DNA of 64,000 nt from Spiroplasma kunkelii CR2-3x (GCF_001274875.1 NZ_CP010899.1:1240001-1304000); one strand, 5' to 3'. Counted from the stretch's first letter, positions 43,961 to 55,279 are shown. Notes: generated by a model not told the origin, from the sequence alone. Program-made: numbers and translations.

Positions 43961-44318
43961 TTTTAATTTTCTCTAGTTTTTTAATATCTTTTAATTTCTT
44001 TTTTAATTCTGTGAGTTCTTTTTCCAATTGATATATAGTTGTTTGTGGATAATTAGCATATTTATACATTAATTGTTGAATATTATAGTTAAGAATAGTA
44101 TAAAATTTTTCTCCGATTAATTCTCGCCCTAAATTTTCCTTAACATAAATAGAAATAATATTTTTTATTTGTTCATCATTTTCTTCCTCAATAATTTTAA
44201 AAGGAAGACCAGAATTTATTAAAATATTTTTAGCAGATTGAATTAATGTTTTTATTTCTTCATCAAATGAATTATGTTGAAGTCGTAAACTTAATTTAAC
44301 AAAATTTAATAAATCCAT
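43950..44318 (-). CDS. Head-tail connector (gp6-like), 122 aa
   Basis: All-helical: MDLLNFVKLSLRLQHNSFDE, EEIKTLIQSAKNILINSGLP, then a helix through KENLGRELIGEKFYTILNYN. This is the gp6/gp15-like connector plan, with a long coiled C-terminus. It lies directly after the capsid gene. Confidence 0.75.
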   Translation of the reverse strand: MDLLNFVKLSLRLQHNSFDEEIKTLIQSAKNILINSGLPFKIIEEENDEQIKNIISIYVKENLGRELIGEKFYTILNYNIQQLMYKYANYPQTTIYQLEKELTELKKKLKDIKKLEKIKNER

Positions 44319-44341
44319 ATTTGTCCTCCTTTATTTTTAAA

Positions 44342-45586
44342 TTATTCAGGTTTAAAATTTACAAAAGCATTATGTTCAACAACTTTACCATCTAAAATGG
44401 CTGCTCCCACATATGTATGTAAAAGTTTTTTAATTCCGATATGTTCAGAATATCTTAGAGTTAAAGGTTCTTGGAAGTTTACATAATAAGTATTTAATTT
44501 TCCAAAACTAATGCAATTCGTTTTATTTGTTGTAGAAAATGTAGGATATGTGTCTGTTAAAACAACATCATAACCTAAGATTTTATTAGAAACTCCATCT
44601 GAACTTATATTGTGGTTTCAAATAGGGCGATCATTTTTATCTTTAATATTTTGGATAGTTCAGAATGTTTCGTTATTCATTACAAATTTAGCACCATTTG
44701 AATATCCTAATTTTAATGATTTAATCATTTCAATAATAGTATCGTAGTTTAATTCTTTAATTTTTACACTTTTAATTTTTGTATCGGATAATATTCCAGT
44801 TGGTTGACCTGTTCCAGTTCCAGTGGCGATTGATTGTTCAATTCCCTCTTTAATTCTGTTTGTAATTACTCTAATTACAAAAGCTTCAAAATCTTCAATT
44901 GTCATAAATTTTGTAGTTTCTGAAAATTCAAGCGAAGTGGCAATAATGTGACCATCAAAATGAATGCTATCTGTTCCTGTTTTTCCTTGTATTTCTTCAC
45001 CTTCTGTAACAAATTTAGCTGCCGTTGAACCTTTTTCATAGGCAATATCTAATTTTCCGCGATGTTCTAAAATAGTTATTTCATTAATTAAATTAGAAGT
45101 TAATTTAATTTCATTTAAGATATTTTTTCATATTGTAGTAGGTACAAGTGGGCTCGCATCTTCGTTTCCAGTTGGATTTGTTCCAACTTGTAAAAATTTT
45201 GCTTCTTGTGGTGTTAATTGTTGTCTTTGCATATTTTTTAATCATGCATTTTTATATTCTCTTGTATCTAAAATGTCTTTTTGATTATAGAAAGTTTTAA
45301 TTTCCATTTGTTCTGTTCCCCTTAATGTTTGTAAAATTGTGCTATTTCCGTTTTCAATATTTTTAATATTTTTTTCTAAATATTCATTTCTTATTTTTTG
45401 ATTTTCTGTAATTTCTTCATTTAATTTTTTAATTGCAGTTAATAACTCTTTTTGTTCTTGCAATTCTTTATTAGATAAATTATTTTTATTTAATTCCATA
45501 TTTTCTAATTGTTCTTTTTTTTCTTCTAATTCATTATTGGAATCAATAATTTTGTCATTTAATTCTTTTAAATTTACTTTTTCCAT
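44342..45586 (-). CDS. Major capsid protein (HK97 fold), internal start
   Basis: 414 aa if begun at the internal ATG at 45586, preceded by AAAGGAGAAAAAAAT inside the protease reading frame. N-terminal coil (residues ~5-110; delta/scaffold domain), then the fold: GTNPTGNEDASPLVPTTIWK, E-loop region GKTGTDSIHFDG, ATGTGTGQPTGILSD and a C-terminal P-domain ending AFVNFKPE. The length is typical of HK97-type capsids. Confidence 0.85.
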
Positions 45587-46117
45587 ATTTTTTTCTCCTT
45601 TGATATTTTTAATTTCTTGTATTTTACTCTGTGGATTTGCCCCTAATGGAACCAAAGAAATTTCGTCAACTTCAATTTGTTTTAAATAACGAACAACTTG
45701 GCCATTTATTTCTGTTGGTTCTGATTTTAAAATACGATAACCTATGCTTAACTGCATTGGTCTATTATCTTTTTGCATTTGTTTAGCAATTTCGTAAGTT
45801 TCTTTTCCGTAATTAGTATTAGTATATATTTTAATTTTTGCTCATAATCCGTCTTTGCGGTTTTCTAAATCTGCAACTCCTAAAATTTTTTCGTGATTAT
45901 GAGATAAAAATACTGGCACAGTTTTACCATTTTTTAAATCATTTTCAAAACTTTTATAGTCAGTAATGTCATTGTGATAATCAACTACATCATATTTATT
46001 TGCTATTCCGATAATTTCATTTGTGCTAAATTTATCTTCTTTTATTTCTTTAATTTTTTTTATATTAAAATCAATTTTTTTGGTAATTTCATTATTAATA
46101 ATTTTATTGTTGTCCAT
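44342..46117 (-). CDS. Prohead protease-major capsid fusion frame
   Basis: One uninterrupted 592-codon frame. Residues ~1-170 are an HK97-type U35 protease: GKTVPVFLSHNHEKILGVAD carries the catalytic His region and MQLSIGYRI the Ser, then EVDEISLVPLGANPQSKI. The frame then continues without a stop into a delta-domain-like coil and the HK97 capsid fold. Start at 46117 has GGAGAAAACA and overlaps the portal end. A strong internal ribosome site lets the capsid also be made alone (next entry). Confidence 0.8.
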
Positions 46118-47309
46118 TGTTTTCTCCATTTTTTTCATTATCTACTTTTCCATAATTTCAATTTAAAAAGGTATCTCCTCCCTCGTAGGGGTTTAAACCA
46201 AATAATAATTTTCTTATTTCATTTGGGTTTATTGCCCCAAGTTCAACGCCTTTTAAAGTGTTTGATAAGTTTAGTATTATTAATCTACTATCTAATACAA
46301 ACTCAAAATAATGCCCTAATTCTAATTCCTTTTTAGTAAAAATTTTAAAAGTAAATTCTTTTTCTAATTGTCTTAAAATTGGATGAATTACAGTAGATAA
46401 ATAACTTAAAAATTGTTCTGAATTATAAGTACCTTTAACAATCTCAGGTGCTATATTAAAAAATTTATAAATTAAATTTTCAGAATATTCATTTTGTTCT
46501 TTACTAAATTTTGATATATTACTATCAATTTTTTTAAAATCTTGCCCATATGATAAATATGCAACTCTTTTATTACTAAAATTAGTATTTTTAAAATTAA
46601 TATCTTCAACTGGTAAAACTGGCAACATTTGGGATCTCTCTTGGTTAAACTGTGTGGGAGCACCAGTTGGTCCCAATGGCATATTTGTAGTAATTATTCC
46701 CATTAAAGAATTTGTTTCTTTAAAATTGTTAATAATAGAGTTTGTCATTTCTTCTAATATTCTTTTACTTGGTTCAAGCGAATTATTGGGATTATCCCCT
46801 AAGAAATTTTTATTATAAAATTTTCGTAGATGAATTATTTGAGAATATGGTAATATCTCAAATGCATTATTATTTTGATAAAATCTTATAAATAATTCAT
46901 CATCCTTAGACAATAATTCAATACTACTGTATTCAATTGGAATTAAAGAAATAATTTTGTCATTAATATCTTTTTCAATTTTAATAAAAACATTCCCTTG
47001 CAAAAATAAATTAGTAATTATCTTATAATAAAAATCATAACTACTCATTAAATTGTTTGGTCTCAAATTAAATAAATAATCAAAATTAGATTTTTTTATT
47101 TTTTCATTTTGGCGATATGTATTAGCTGATACTTGTGCTATATCAGTAGCAATCCGATTAATTGTGCTTTTAACTACATCAATTTGATAATTATTCTGAA
47201 AATTAGTAAAAAAGTCTTTTCATTCAAACTTAACAATATCAACTTGAGAATTTTTAGGCGTTTTATTTAGATCATTATTATTTTCTTTATTTTTTTTATA
47301 TCAAAACAT
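46104..47309 (-). CDS. Portal protein (HK97/phage portal family), 401 aa
   Basis: INRIATDIAQVSANTYRQ, LMSSYDFYYKIITNLFLQGN and the Leu/Ile-rich crown region match the HK97 portal family; MPLGPTGAPTQFNQ is a flexible loop. Forms the dodecameric DNA channel. AAGGTTGGTGATT precedes the ATG, directly after promoter copy 2. The C-terminus overlaps the protease start by 14 bases. Confidence 0.88.
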
Positions 47310-47319
47310 AATCACCAAC

Positions 47320-47393
47320 CTTAACAATAATAATTAACCCCATCATTTATTGTCGTCGTGATGATACCGTCATTAAAATTATTTGTCAAATAA
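47320..47393 (-). promoter_or_regulatory. Prophage promoter element, copy 2 (head block)
   Basis: TTGACA (47384-47389), 17 bases, TATCAT (47361-47366), then a leader CACGACGACAATAAATGATG and TTGTTAAGGTTGG, which doubles as the portal ribosome site. Nearly identical to copy 3. Confidence 0.8.
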
Positions 47394-47559
47394 AAAAAAG
47401 ACAATATAAATTTTCTTTAAAATATAATATATATTAATAAAATTAATTTATAAGAAATAATTTATGTTATAATAAATAAAAATTTGTATATATAATAACA
47501 TATTTTTTTATTTTTCCTTTAATTTTTTTAATTTTATAAAAAAATGCTATAATTAAATA

Positions 47560-47683
47560 GCAAGTGATGTTGCGAGTTATTCTAGGTTCTACTTGCAAGT
47601 TTAAATAAAGAAAAGAAACCTTGCCAGTCAATAGTCTGTGCGATACTATAAATAAAAAAAGAGATATTAAATCTCTTTTTTTA
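47560..47683 (+). ncRNA. Structured prophage RNA, about 125 nt, opposite strand
   Basis: The plus strand reads TATAAT at 47548-47553, a GC-richer stretch without a frame, and a strong AAAAAGAGAT / ATCTCTTTTT terminator at 47654-47683. Possible stems: AGCAAGT with ACTTGC, GCAAG with CTTGC, and ATAGT-ctgtgcgat-ACTAT. The segment TTCTACTTGCAAGTTTAAAT followed by AA resembles the lower stem of some Cas9 tracrRNAs, but no nexus motif or repeat partner is visible. It runs antisense to the prophage genes, between TerL and portal. Confidence 0.55.
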
Positions 47684-47685
47684 TT
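47654..47685. terminator. Bidirectional terminator of terL and the plus-strand RNA
   Basis: AAAAAAAGAGAT / ATCTCTTTTTTT stem. The terL stop codon lies in the T-run. Confidence 0.8.
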
Positions 47686-49384
47686 TTTGAGAATATATTT
47701 TATATAATTCAATATAAATTCGGTCTTTGTTATCACGAAAGATTTTATAAGCAAATAAAAGGGCAATAAAACCGTCAATTCGTTTGTTTTTTGATCTTTT
47801 AATTGGCATCATATTTTCTTTTTCTTCATCAATAAGAACATCAACATTATTAAAATGTAATTTTAATAATGGGTTTTGATTAAAAACAAATTTATTGTCA
47901 TCAAATTCTAATTTAAGTGCTTTTATAATTGGACTAATTGTTCTTACTCCAAATCTAATTAAATTATTTATTAGATAAAACCCTGCATTATCTAAATGTT
48001 GTTTTAAAAGATAAGAGTTAAAAGTATCATATCCTATACCATAACAAATTAAATTATATTTTTTCATTATATTTATAATATAATTAACAATTTCACTAAT
48101 ATTGATTTCTTCTCCTTTGCATAATGTTAATATTCCTTGTTCTTGGTAAAGTTTATATGGTATTTTATCTTCTGTTGTTTTTTCAATTATTCTTGCTTCT
48201 GGCATAAAAAATTGTGATAATAATATAAATTCATTTGTGTCTAAATTTGGGATTAAAAATATAACTGCACTTAGATCGTTTGTTTTTGATAAATCAATTC
48301 CAATGGTGCAAATTCTATTTTTTATTAAGTATTCATCGGTATTAATAATTTTATTATTTTTAGTTTCTAAATCTAATCGACTAAAAAGGGCACTATCTAA
48401 ATTGCTCTTTAAATTACAATGTTTAATTAAAAAATTAGGTTGTTGAGTTGGTGTAATTAATGCTTCTTGTCATTCGGCTTTAAAATTATCAATATATTTA
48501 GAAATACCCAAATTTGGATTAGCTTTATAAAGATTGTTAAAATTTTTTCATTCATTTCTTTCATCAAGTTCATAAATTCAAGGTAAAAATTTATTATCTT
48601 TTATTGTATTTTTTAAAACTTTCTCAGCATACGAATATCTTTCATCAAAAATATTTTCTCTAATAGATCCATTGGTTGTTATTAATAACATTAAATAATC
48701 TTTTCTTTTTGCGGTTGCTGTTCGCATAACATCATAAATATCACGCTTTTCCATCATTGCTACTTCATCTAAAACAACAAAATAGGGGTTTAAACCATCT
48801 AATGTTTTTGTTTCTGATGATAGTGGTTGAAAAAAAGAATTATTATGTATAAACTCTATTTTATCTCGCTTAACTTTTAAAATTTTATTTAAGTTAGGAT
48901 TAATAAAAATCATTCGTCGCATTTCTTCATAAACTCTTTTTGCTTGATCTCGTTTGGTTGCAATAGAATAAAGTTCGGCATTTGCTTCATTATCTAAAAT
49001 TAGACTTTTTAAAGCGATTGCAGAAGCAAGGGCGGTTTTTCCATTTCCTCTTCCGACAATTAAGAGTGCTTCTTTAAATCTTCTTAAATTTGTTTTTTTA
49101 TTATAAAAACCATATAATGCTTCTAAAAATGCTTTTTGCCATAATTCTAATTTAAAATTTTGTTTATTATATTCTCCAGTTGTATGAAAACAAGATTTTT
49201 CAATAAAGCTAATTGTTTTATTTGCTTCTTTGTGATTAAAATAATAATCTTTATTTGATTTTAATTCTTTTACTAATGTGGAAACAATTTTTTTAATTTT
49301 TATTCCAACTTTGTTTTTATTAGAGTTTTTATTCATTCATTCATGATATAGTTCTAAATTTGTTTTTTCATTATTTGCTTGCAT
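47681..49384 (-). CDS. Terminase large subunit
   Basis: Packaging motor ATPase/nuclease, 567 aa. Walker A IVGRGNGKTA (about residue 110), Walker B FVVLDEVAMM (about 205), coupling motif LITTNGS, and nuclease acidic strands ICTIGIDLSKTNDLSAVIF and RIDGFIALLFA. This is the HK97/P27-type TerL order. Start at 49384 overlaps no gene but sits 2 bases after the TerS stop. Confidence 0.93.
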
Positions 49385-49386
49385 CC

Positions 49387-49890
49387 TTATTTTTCCTCTG
49401 AATTATCATACAAATTATTAAAATTAAAAGTATCGGAATTATCTTTTTGATTAGCTATTTTTATTCATTGTTCTATTATTTCATATCCAGCTTTATAATC
49501 TTTATATGCTTGACCATAAGAAATTAAAGCAGGGTGTCTTACTTCTTTTGGTTTTCCACGATTATTATCGGTTTCAGAAAATAATTTACCATCATTAATT
49601 AAAGTTTGGATTTCATTATTAATGTTATTTAAAGTTAATTTAAGGGTACAAAATTCTTCTAAAAAATCAAGTTTAATAATATCTAAAATAACATTTTTTT
49701 CTTTTAAAAATCGTTTATATTTATTAATTAATTTTTCTTTATCTTTTTCTCAATTTAAAAGGTTTTCGTGTTGGTTTAAGTTATTGTTTTCTTTTGTTAA
49801 AATGCTTTTATTTTTTGTCAAAAAAGGGGCATTTTTTGTTAATTTTTGGCTATTTTTTGCTTGTTTTTTGCTATCTTTTAACTCATTCAT
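49387..49890 (-). CDS. Terminase small subunit (P27-like), 167 aa
   Basis: A basic, Asn-rich N-terminus (~50 residues), then a helical domain (LDIIKLDFLEEFCTLKLTLN ... PALISYGQAYKDYKAGYEII) in which the ...NP..S....A...Y..- pattern of P27 TerS proteins is recognisable. It precedes TerL and follows promoter copy 1. Binds the packaging start site. Confidence 0.75.
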
Positions 49891-49899
49891 TTATAAAAA

Positions 49900-50070
49900 C
49901 TCCTTTATTTACGGGGTTTTTATTATTTTTAGTATAAAAGTGCGGTTTTTTTCAAAATTAAAAAAGTGTACACGGAACCCCACCACATCGGAACCCAAAA
50001 AGCCCTTATTTTAAAGGACTTATAGGGGGGGTATATAAGTAAAATAAAATTAATATTTATATAACTAATT
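49900..50070. other. Candidate cos/pac region
   Basis: An untranslated stretch upstream of TerS containing the only G/C islands around: gtgtacacggaacccc, cccaaaaagccc and atagggggggtata. Location beside the terminase genes and composition fit a cohesive-end site of a 3'-overhang packaging phage. No cut site can be placed from sequence alone. Confidence 0.4.
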
Positions 50071-50071
50071 A

Positions 50072-50110
50072 CACCGTGATGATACCGTCATTAAAATTAT
50101 TTGTCAAATA
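50072..50110 (-). promoter_or_regulatory. Prophage promoter element, copy 1 (packaging block)
   Basis: TTGACA (50102-50107), 17 bases, TATCAT (50079-50084). The 35-base core is identical to copies 2 and 3, but the conserved leader beyond CACGG is lost. Reads into TerS/TerL. Confidence 0.75.
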
Positions 50111-50372
50111 AAAAAATATAAATATTAATTTTAAAAAAAATAAATAGTTAATAATATATTCTATATATGAAAAATAAAAAACAACAAAAATTAAATAAAA
50201 TAAGTAATTCAATATATCTTGTAATTCTTAAACAAAAAAAGACACCCAACAAGCAAATACAAAAGATTATTTAATCTTTCACATAAACTTGTCAGATGCC
50301 TAGCATTCAAAACAATATTTTCTATAAAGTTTTACAATATAAGTATAACATTAATAGTTTTATTAAATACAA
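50111..50372. other. Gene-free stretch with AT hairpin
   Basis: About 260 bases beyond the restriction gene's stop. AAAGATTA / TAATCTTT-type hairpin near 50260-50280 and a nearby gacaag/cttgtt pair before a T-run probably terminate that gene. Confidence 0.4.
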
Positions 50373-53186
50373 TTATCAAATTTCAGTTAAAATTTCATTA
50401 ATTTTCTCTCAAAAAAAATTAATATCTTTTTTAAACTTATTAAGCAAATTAAATTCTTCATCTCATTTATATATAAGTTCTTTTTGAATTTCTAATGAAG
50501 GGCAAGGAATTTTAATCATTTTCATTTTTTCTGCATTTAAATTTGGTTGAGTTAAAACATCTTTTAATAATTCTACTTGAGTTCAATAATAATCTGTTTT
50601 TGTAAAATATATTAAGAACTTTGGCAATATTAAGTTTTTATTTAATATTAGTCTTACTAAATAAGAAGCAAAAACCATTCCTTCATATTTTTTACTAACA
50701 TAAAAACTTGTTCCTACAGATCCACTTCTAGTTACTAATATATCTTCGAAATTAACCTTATATTCTGAAATTTTATTCAATTTTTCATCGCCAATATATC
50801 TTATATCATTATTATCTAGTTCAAAAATATTAATAATATCAGTCGTTCTTATATATCTAATATTATCTTTTGACATTAAGCTATTATTTTCTGTTTTTGC
50901 AGTATAACCATATTGTGTATTGCATAATTCACCAATTAATTTAACACTTCAATCATTTTTTATAGGCAAATAAATTTTTTGTGATGAAATAATTTTTTTT
51001 AAGTTGTTAATTGATTCTAAATAAAAATCTAATTTACTAACAATCTCATTTTGTAATTTTATATCAGTTAAAGGTATCTTAATTTTACAAAAATCTTTAT
51101 AATTCAATGTTTGTCTAACAGTTCCAAAACAATAATGTAAAATTTGTTCTTTAACATTGTTAGATTGTAATAACCAATAAAAATATCGTGGGTTAATTAT
51201 TTTTTCATTTACTTTAAAAACAATGTACATTGGACTAACACATTTAATATCATTATCTAAATTTATTGCAATTGATCCTATGTTAATTCTTGCAGGATTA
51301 TATGCAAAACAGTTTGGCGGTACAAGTTTATAATGAGAAATGTCCTCTGAAGGAACTTGTTCTTTAAAATTATCTGATGATTTTATAAAACCATTTTTTG
51401 TGACGCTTCATACTATTTTAACTTGTTTTTCAATATTTTTTTCTTTTACTTCTTCTATAATATTTTTACATTCTATTATATTTGTACTTGTATTATAAGA
51501 AAATTCTATATACTGATTAGGAATACTAATAAAATCATTTTTTTTCAATTCATCCATGATTAATTTATTAAATCCCAAATGCATAAGATTATTTTCTTCA
51601 TAAGAATTATTATATGCCAAAAATATATCTAAATCATTATTACCAGTTACTATTTTTTTTCTTTTAGTATTTAATGTAAAACCATCATTTTTAACAGTAA
51701 AATATCAAACATAATCTTGATTTAGTTTTTGTTTTATATTCTTTAAAAATAAAATACTTGTTTTAACTTCTGTATATGGCTTAAAAGAACCCTGTGGTAA
51801 AGATACAATATTTTCAACATAAGAATTTTTGTAAATATATTCTCTTATTTTTTTATATTTTTTATCAAAAAGGATACCATCAGGAATAATAATTGCCATT
51901 CTTCCTCCAGGTTTAATAGATCTCAAACAATGCTCAATACATAAAAAATTGCCATTAGCACTACCTAAAGAATATAATCCACTATATTCATCAAAATTTC
52001 CTAAAGAAAAAGGCATATTTGTAATAACAATATCATATTTATTATCTATAGGATTTGCTAAACTATCTATTCTCTGAATATTATTATGTCCATCTCCCGT
52101 TAAAATCATATTCATCTTAGTAATACGGGCATTTGTTGTGATTTCACGACCATAAATTGTATTTTTTTTCAAAAAATCTAATGTTTCTTCATTTCTAGGC
52201 ATACGATTAAAAATATGTTTAAATGACTCTATTAACATTCCTCCAGTTCCGCAAAATGGGTCATAAATTGCTTCACCAAATTTTGGATTAATTAATTTAA
52301 CAAGAGTCTTAACTATATGTCTGGGTGTAAAATATTCTCCTAAGTCTTTATGTTGATTAGCTAAATAGGCTTTTAAAAAATATTCAAATGCATCTCCTTT
52401 TATATCCGAGTTAATATCAGATAAGGATAATTCATCTAAATTATTTATTATATTTTTTAAAACTTTTGGGTTTTTAATTTTCAAAGGTTGAAAAATATCT
52501 TCACCATATATTTTTTGAAAATGTTCTTTAATAACTACATTATTTACATATGCAATTAATTCGGTACCAGAAAAAGTTTTAAAAAAATCTCAACGATATT
52601 CAGGATCAATCCTTAATTTGTCATTATTATTTTCCCTAATGATTTCTTGTTCACTATATAACTTCAAAAATAAAATAGTACAAAATTCGCTAAATCTTTC
52701 AATACCAGCTTGTAACCCTTCTTTACGTAATTCCTTATTTGCTAATGAAAAAACATTAATTAATTCTTGTCGTGACTTAATTATTTTTTGGCTTATTGTA
52801 TATACTTCATTTGTATTTAAATATTTAAATGCTATTTGTTCAGTTATAAATTCTTCTACTTCATCACCATTTAAAAATAAAGGCTTATTAGTATCAATAT
52901 GTAAGGTTTTAATGATACTACCATCAGTTGCATATGCTATAGGAGCTCCAATTTTTAATGCATATTTTTTAGCTTGGTTTAAGGCAGAAATTAAATCTTT
53001 ACCCGGTCGTTTTGCTTCAATGATAATTAATGGTTTATTATTATTTTTGTCCATTAATACATAGTCTGGTCGCTTTCTTTCTAAACTTTTTTCAGCATGA
53101 ACATTTTTATTTGGCCCTGTTAAAACTCATTTTTTATTTTTAAGTGCCTCATCAATTTCCATTCTTATATCATATTCTGATAACAT
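50373..53186 (-). CDS. Fused restriction-methylation-specificity enzyme (type IIG/BcgI-like), 937 aa
   Basis: Single uninterrupted chain. Residues 40-60: PDYVL...LIIIEAKR, a PD-(D/E)XK nuclease core. Residues ~235-500: HsdM-like N6-adenine methylase with motif I DPFCGTGGM (~309) and motif IV NMPF (~390, where NPPF is usual). Residues ~520-937: two target recognition domains separated by helical spacers, like HsdS. No helicase domain, so not type I HsdR. Would both methylate and cut. It lies within the prophage between early genes and the packaging block, so it may defend the lysogen against other DNA. Confidence 0.82.
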
Positions 53187-53276
53187 AATTTTGCTTTCCT
53201 CCATAAAATACAATTAATTTTGAATATCTCATATCTTATTAAATTGTTTCTAAATATATAAACATTATATTCTATA

Positions 53277-53502
53277 TTAAAAGTTTATAATAACTTGAAT
53301 ACCTTCTTCAATTTCTGCTAACTTAAGTTTTAATTCTAATATTTTTTTTCTTTATCTAATAACTCTTGTTTTTGTTGAAAAGAACTTTGAGTATTTTCAT
53401 TAGAAAAACAAATTAAAATAATATTTTTTACCACTTTATTTATCTTTAATATTTGAATATAAAGACCATATTATTTTAATTTGTTTTTCTTTCATTGGCC
53501 AT
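53277..53502 (-). pseudogene. Small phage protein, frameshifted
   Basis: Frames from ATGs at 53502/53495 (KEKQIKIIWSLYSNIKDK) and later (CFSNENTQSSFQQKQELLDK, KLKLAEIEEGIQVIINF) look like one ~70-residue helical protein broken by a stop and frameshifts. Family unknown. Confidence 0.45.
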
Positions 53503-53547
53503 AATTTTTCTCCTTATTTTAATATTTATAAATTAATCTTATCATAC

Positions 53548-53700
53548 TTATTTTTTTATACATTTAAAATGACCATAATAAAGTAATTGATTTTGATTTT
53601 CATTAATTTTTATTAATCCTACTTGAGTAAAAATACATGGTATTTCATTATTACAAACAGAACAAATTTTATTATAGTATCCTATTATTAATTTATAATT
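53548..53700 (-). CDS. Small Cys/His zinc-finger-like protein, non-ATG start
   Basis: Open frame containing YYNKICSVCNNEIPCIFTQV and LLYYGHFKCIKK: CxxC...HxxC spacing of a treble-clef finger. No ATG, GTG or TTG fits; the frame begins near AUA/AUU codons 5-8 bases after the GGAG inside the end of the 99-aa gene, so an AUA or AUU start, or a decayed start, must be assumed. Confidence 0.4.
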   Translation of the reverse strand, partial: NYKLIIGYYNKICSVCNNEIPCIFTQVGLIKINENQNQLLYYGHFKCIKK

Positions 53701-53705
53701 ATTAA

Positions 53706-54005
53706 TTATTTTTTCTCCGTACTTAAAACTGTAATAAGCTTTATTTCTTTCATTTTCTTTTTTGGAGATACTGAAAAAATACTATTTTCATCATTGATTT
53801 TTTTTACAGGTATTACAATAGGTTCATTTTCTTTTTTGGATTTTTTTTCAAATGTATCAATTATATTGTGTATCATTTCCTTAGTTTCATTTGGAAAATT
53901 ACCTTTTATATATAGTTTATTAGTTATATTTCTTAAATTATCAAAGTCAGAATTAATTACATATTCCATTATTTGATCTGATATTTCTTTACTTACTTTT
54001 TTCAT
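53706..54005 (-). CDS. Hypothetical early prophage protein (99 aa)
   Basis: Helical N-terminal half (SKEISDQIMEYV, then NETKEMIHNIIDTFEKKSKK) and Lys-rich C-terminus. AAGGAGAAAATAAAA site upstream. It follows the C5 methylase by 17 bases in the same operon. Function unknown. Confidence 0.55.
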   Translation of the reverse strand: MKKVSKEISDQIMEYVINSDFDNLRNITNKLYIKGNFPNETKEMIHNIIDTFEKKSKKENEPIVIPVKKINDENSIFSVSPKKKMKEIKLITVLSTEKK

Positions 54006-54022
54006 TTTTATTTTCTCCTTTA

Positions 54023-55279
54023 TTAATTTTTATTTTTTGTTTTAAACATTTCTATAAAAATCTTTTCTAATACATCAATCACAATGCTATTACCAGCTTG
54101 TTTATAAAGTTGTGTTTCTGAAACAACTTTGCTTGCTTTATCAAAGTCTGTATTACTAAACCCCATTAATAATCAACACTCACGAGGCGTTAATATTCTT
54201 AAAAAGTATTCTTTTTCATCAATTAAAAAAGATAATATTTTATTAGTATATTGATTTTGTATTTTATTATCAATCATAATTTTATTGACATTACTTGCCG
54301 CGATTGTTCCCATATAATTATTTTCTGTTTTTCAAAACCGATTATATGATCCATTAATTAGCAAACCATCATTTGCTCTTGGTAAAACAATAAAATTACC
54401 ATAATCCTTAATTGGCAATGCAATTTGTGGTGGTCTTCCGTGTGCTGTTGTAATGGTTGGAATAAGATTATTTTTTGTTATGTCATTAAAAATATTAACT
54501 TGATTATAATTTCTCAGATTAATCATTAATTTTCCATCATTAAATTTTTTTATATCATTGGGAATTGCAATAATTCCTGCATTTTCTCATCGCATTTGTT
54601 TTGTTGTAGTTGTATAAGCACATTGTTGAATAATTTTAAGTTTATTGTTTTCAATTGCTTTTTTCATTGATTCTTGTCTAATAAAATATTTTTCATTTAC
54701 ATTGTTTTCTAAAATATCTTTTACTAAAAATTTTAAATGACAAGGTTGGGGATATTGAAATTTAAAATCTTGCTTTAATGTTGAAATCATAAATAATCGT
54801 TTTCTATTTTGGGGAATTCCATAATCCTTGGCATTCATTGTAAAATATTGGTTATGATATCCTAATTTATTAAGTTGATTTTGTAGATTTTGAAATCCAA
54901 CAAAAAACTTTTTACTTAATAAATTTGGCACATTTTCCATTAAAAGATATTGCGGTTTTATTGCCATTGTTTTTATTAAATCAACAACTTTGTAAGCTAA
55001 ACCACTTCGCTTACCGTTTAATCCTTGTCCATTATTATTGGCGTTTGATATGTCTTGGCATGGAAATGATCAAGTTATTAAATCAGCATATGGTAAAGTT
55101 TCTAATTTGGTAATATCACCTAAATTTGGAGTATCATAATCATTAAAAATTGTTCGATATGATTTTTCAGCATATTTATCATTTTCACAAATAGCAACTA
55201 TTTTATGGTTAATTTCAATATTTTCTAATGCTTTTCTTTGACTCCCAATCCCAGCAAATAATTCTATTATTTTAAGCAT
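54023..55279 (-). CDS. DNA (cytosine-5) methyltransferase
   Basis: 418 aa. All core motifs are in order: I ELFAGIGSQRKAL, IV SFPCQDIS with the catalytic Cys, VI LLMENV, VIII PQNRKRLFM, a variable target region, then IX/X RILTPRECWLLMGF and QAGNSIVIDVLE. A prophage methylase without a matching nuclease next to it, so probably protects phage DNA against host or competitor restriction. Sequence specificity cannot be read. Confidence 0.93.

Noticed and set aside
46472-46663. Second minus-strand frame inside the portal gene
   Set aside because: Shadow of the portal frame; no start signal or motif.
55070-55113. Plus-strand frames overlapping the C5 methylase
   Set aside because: All methylase motifs lie on the minus strand in one frame.
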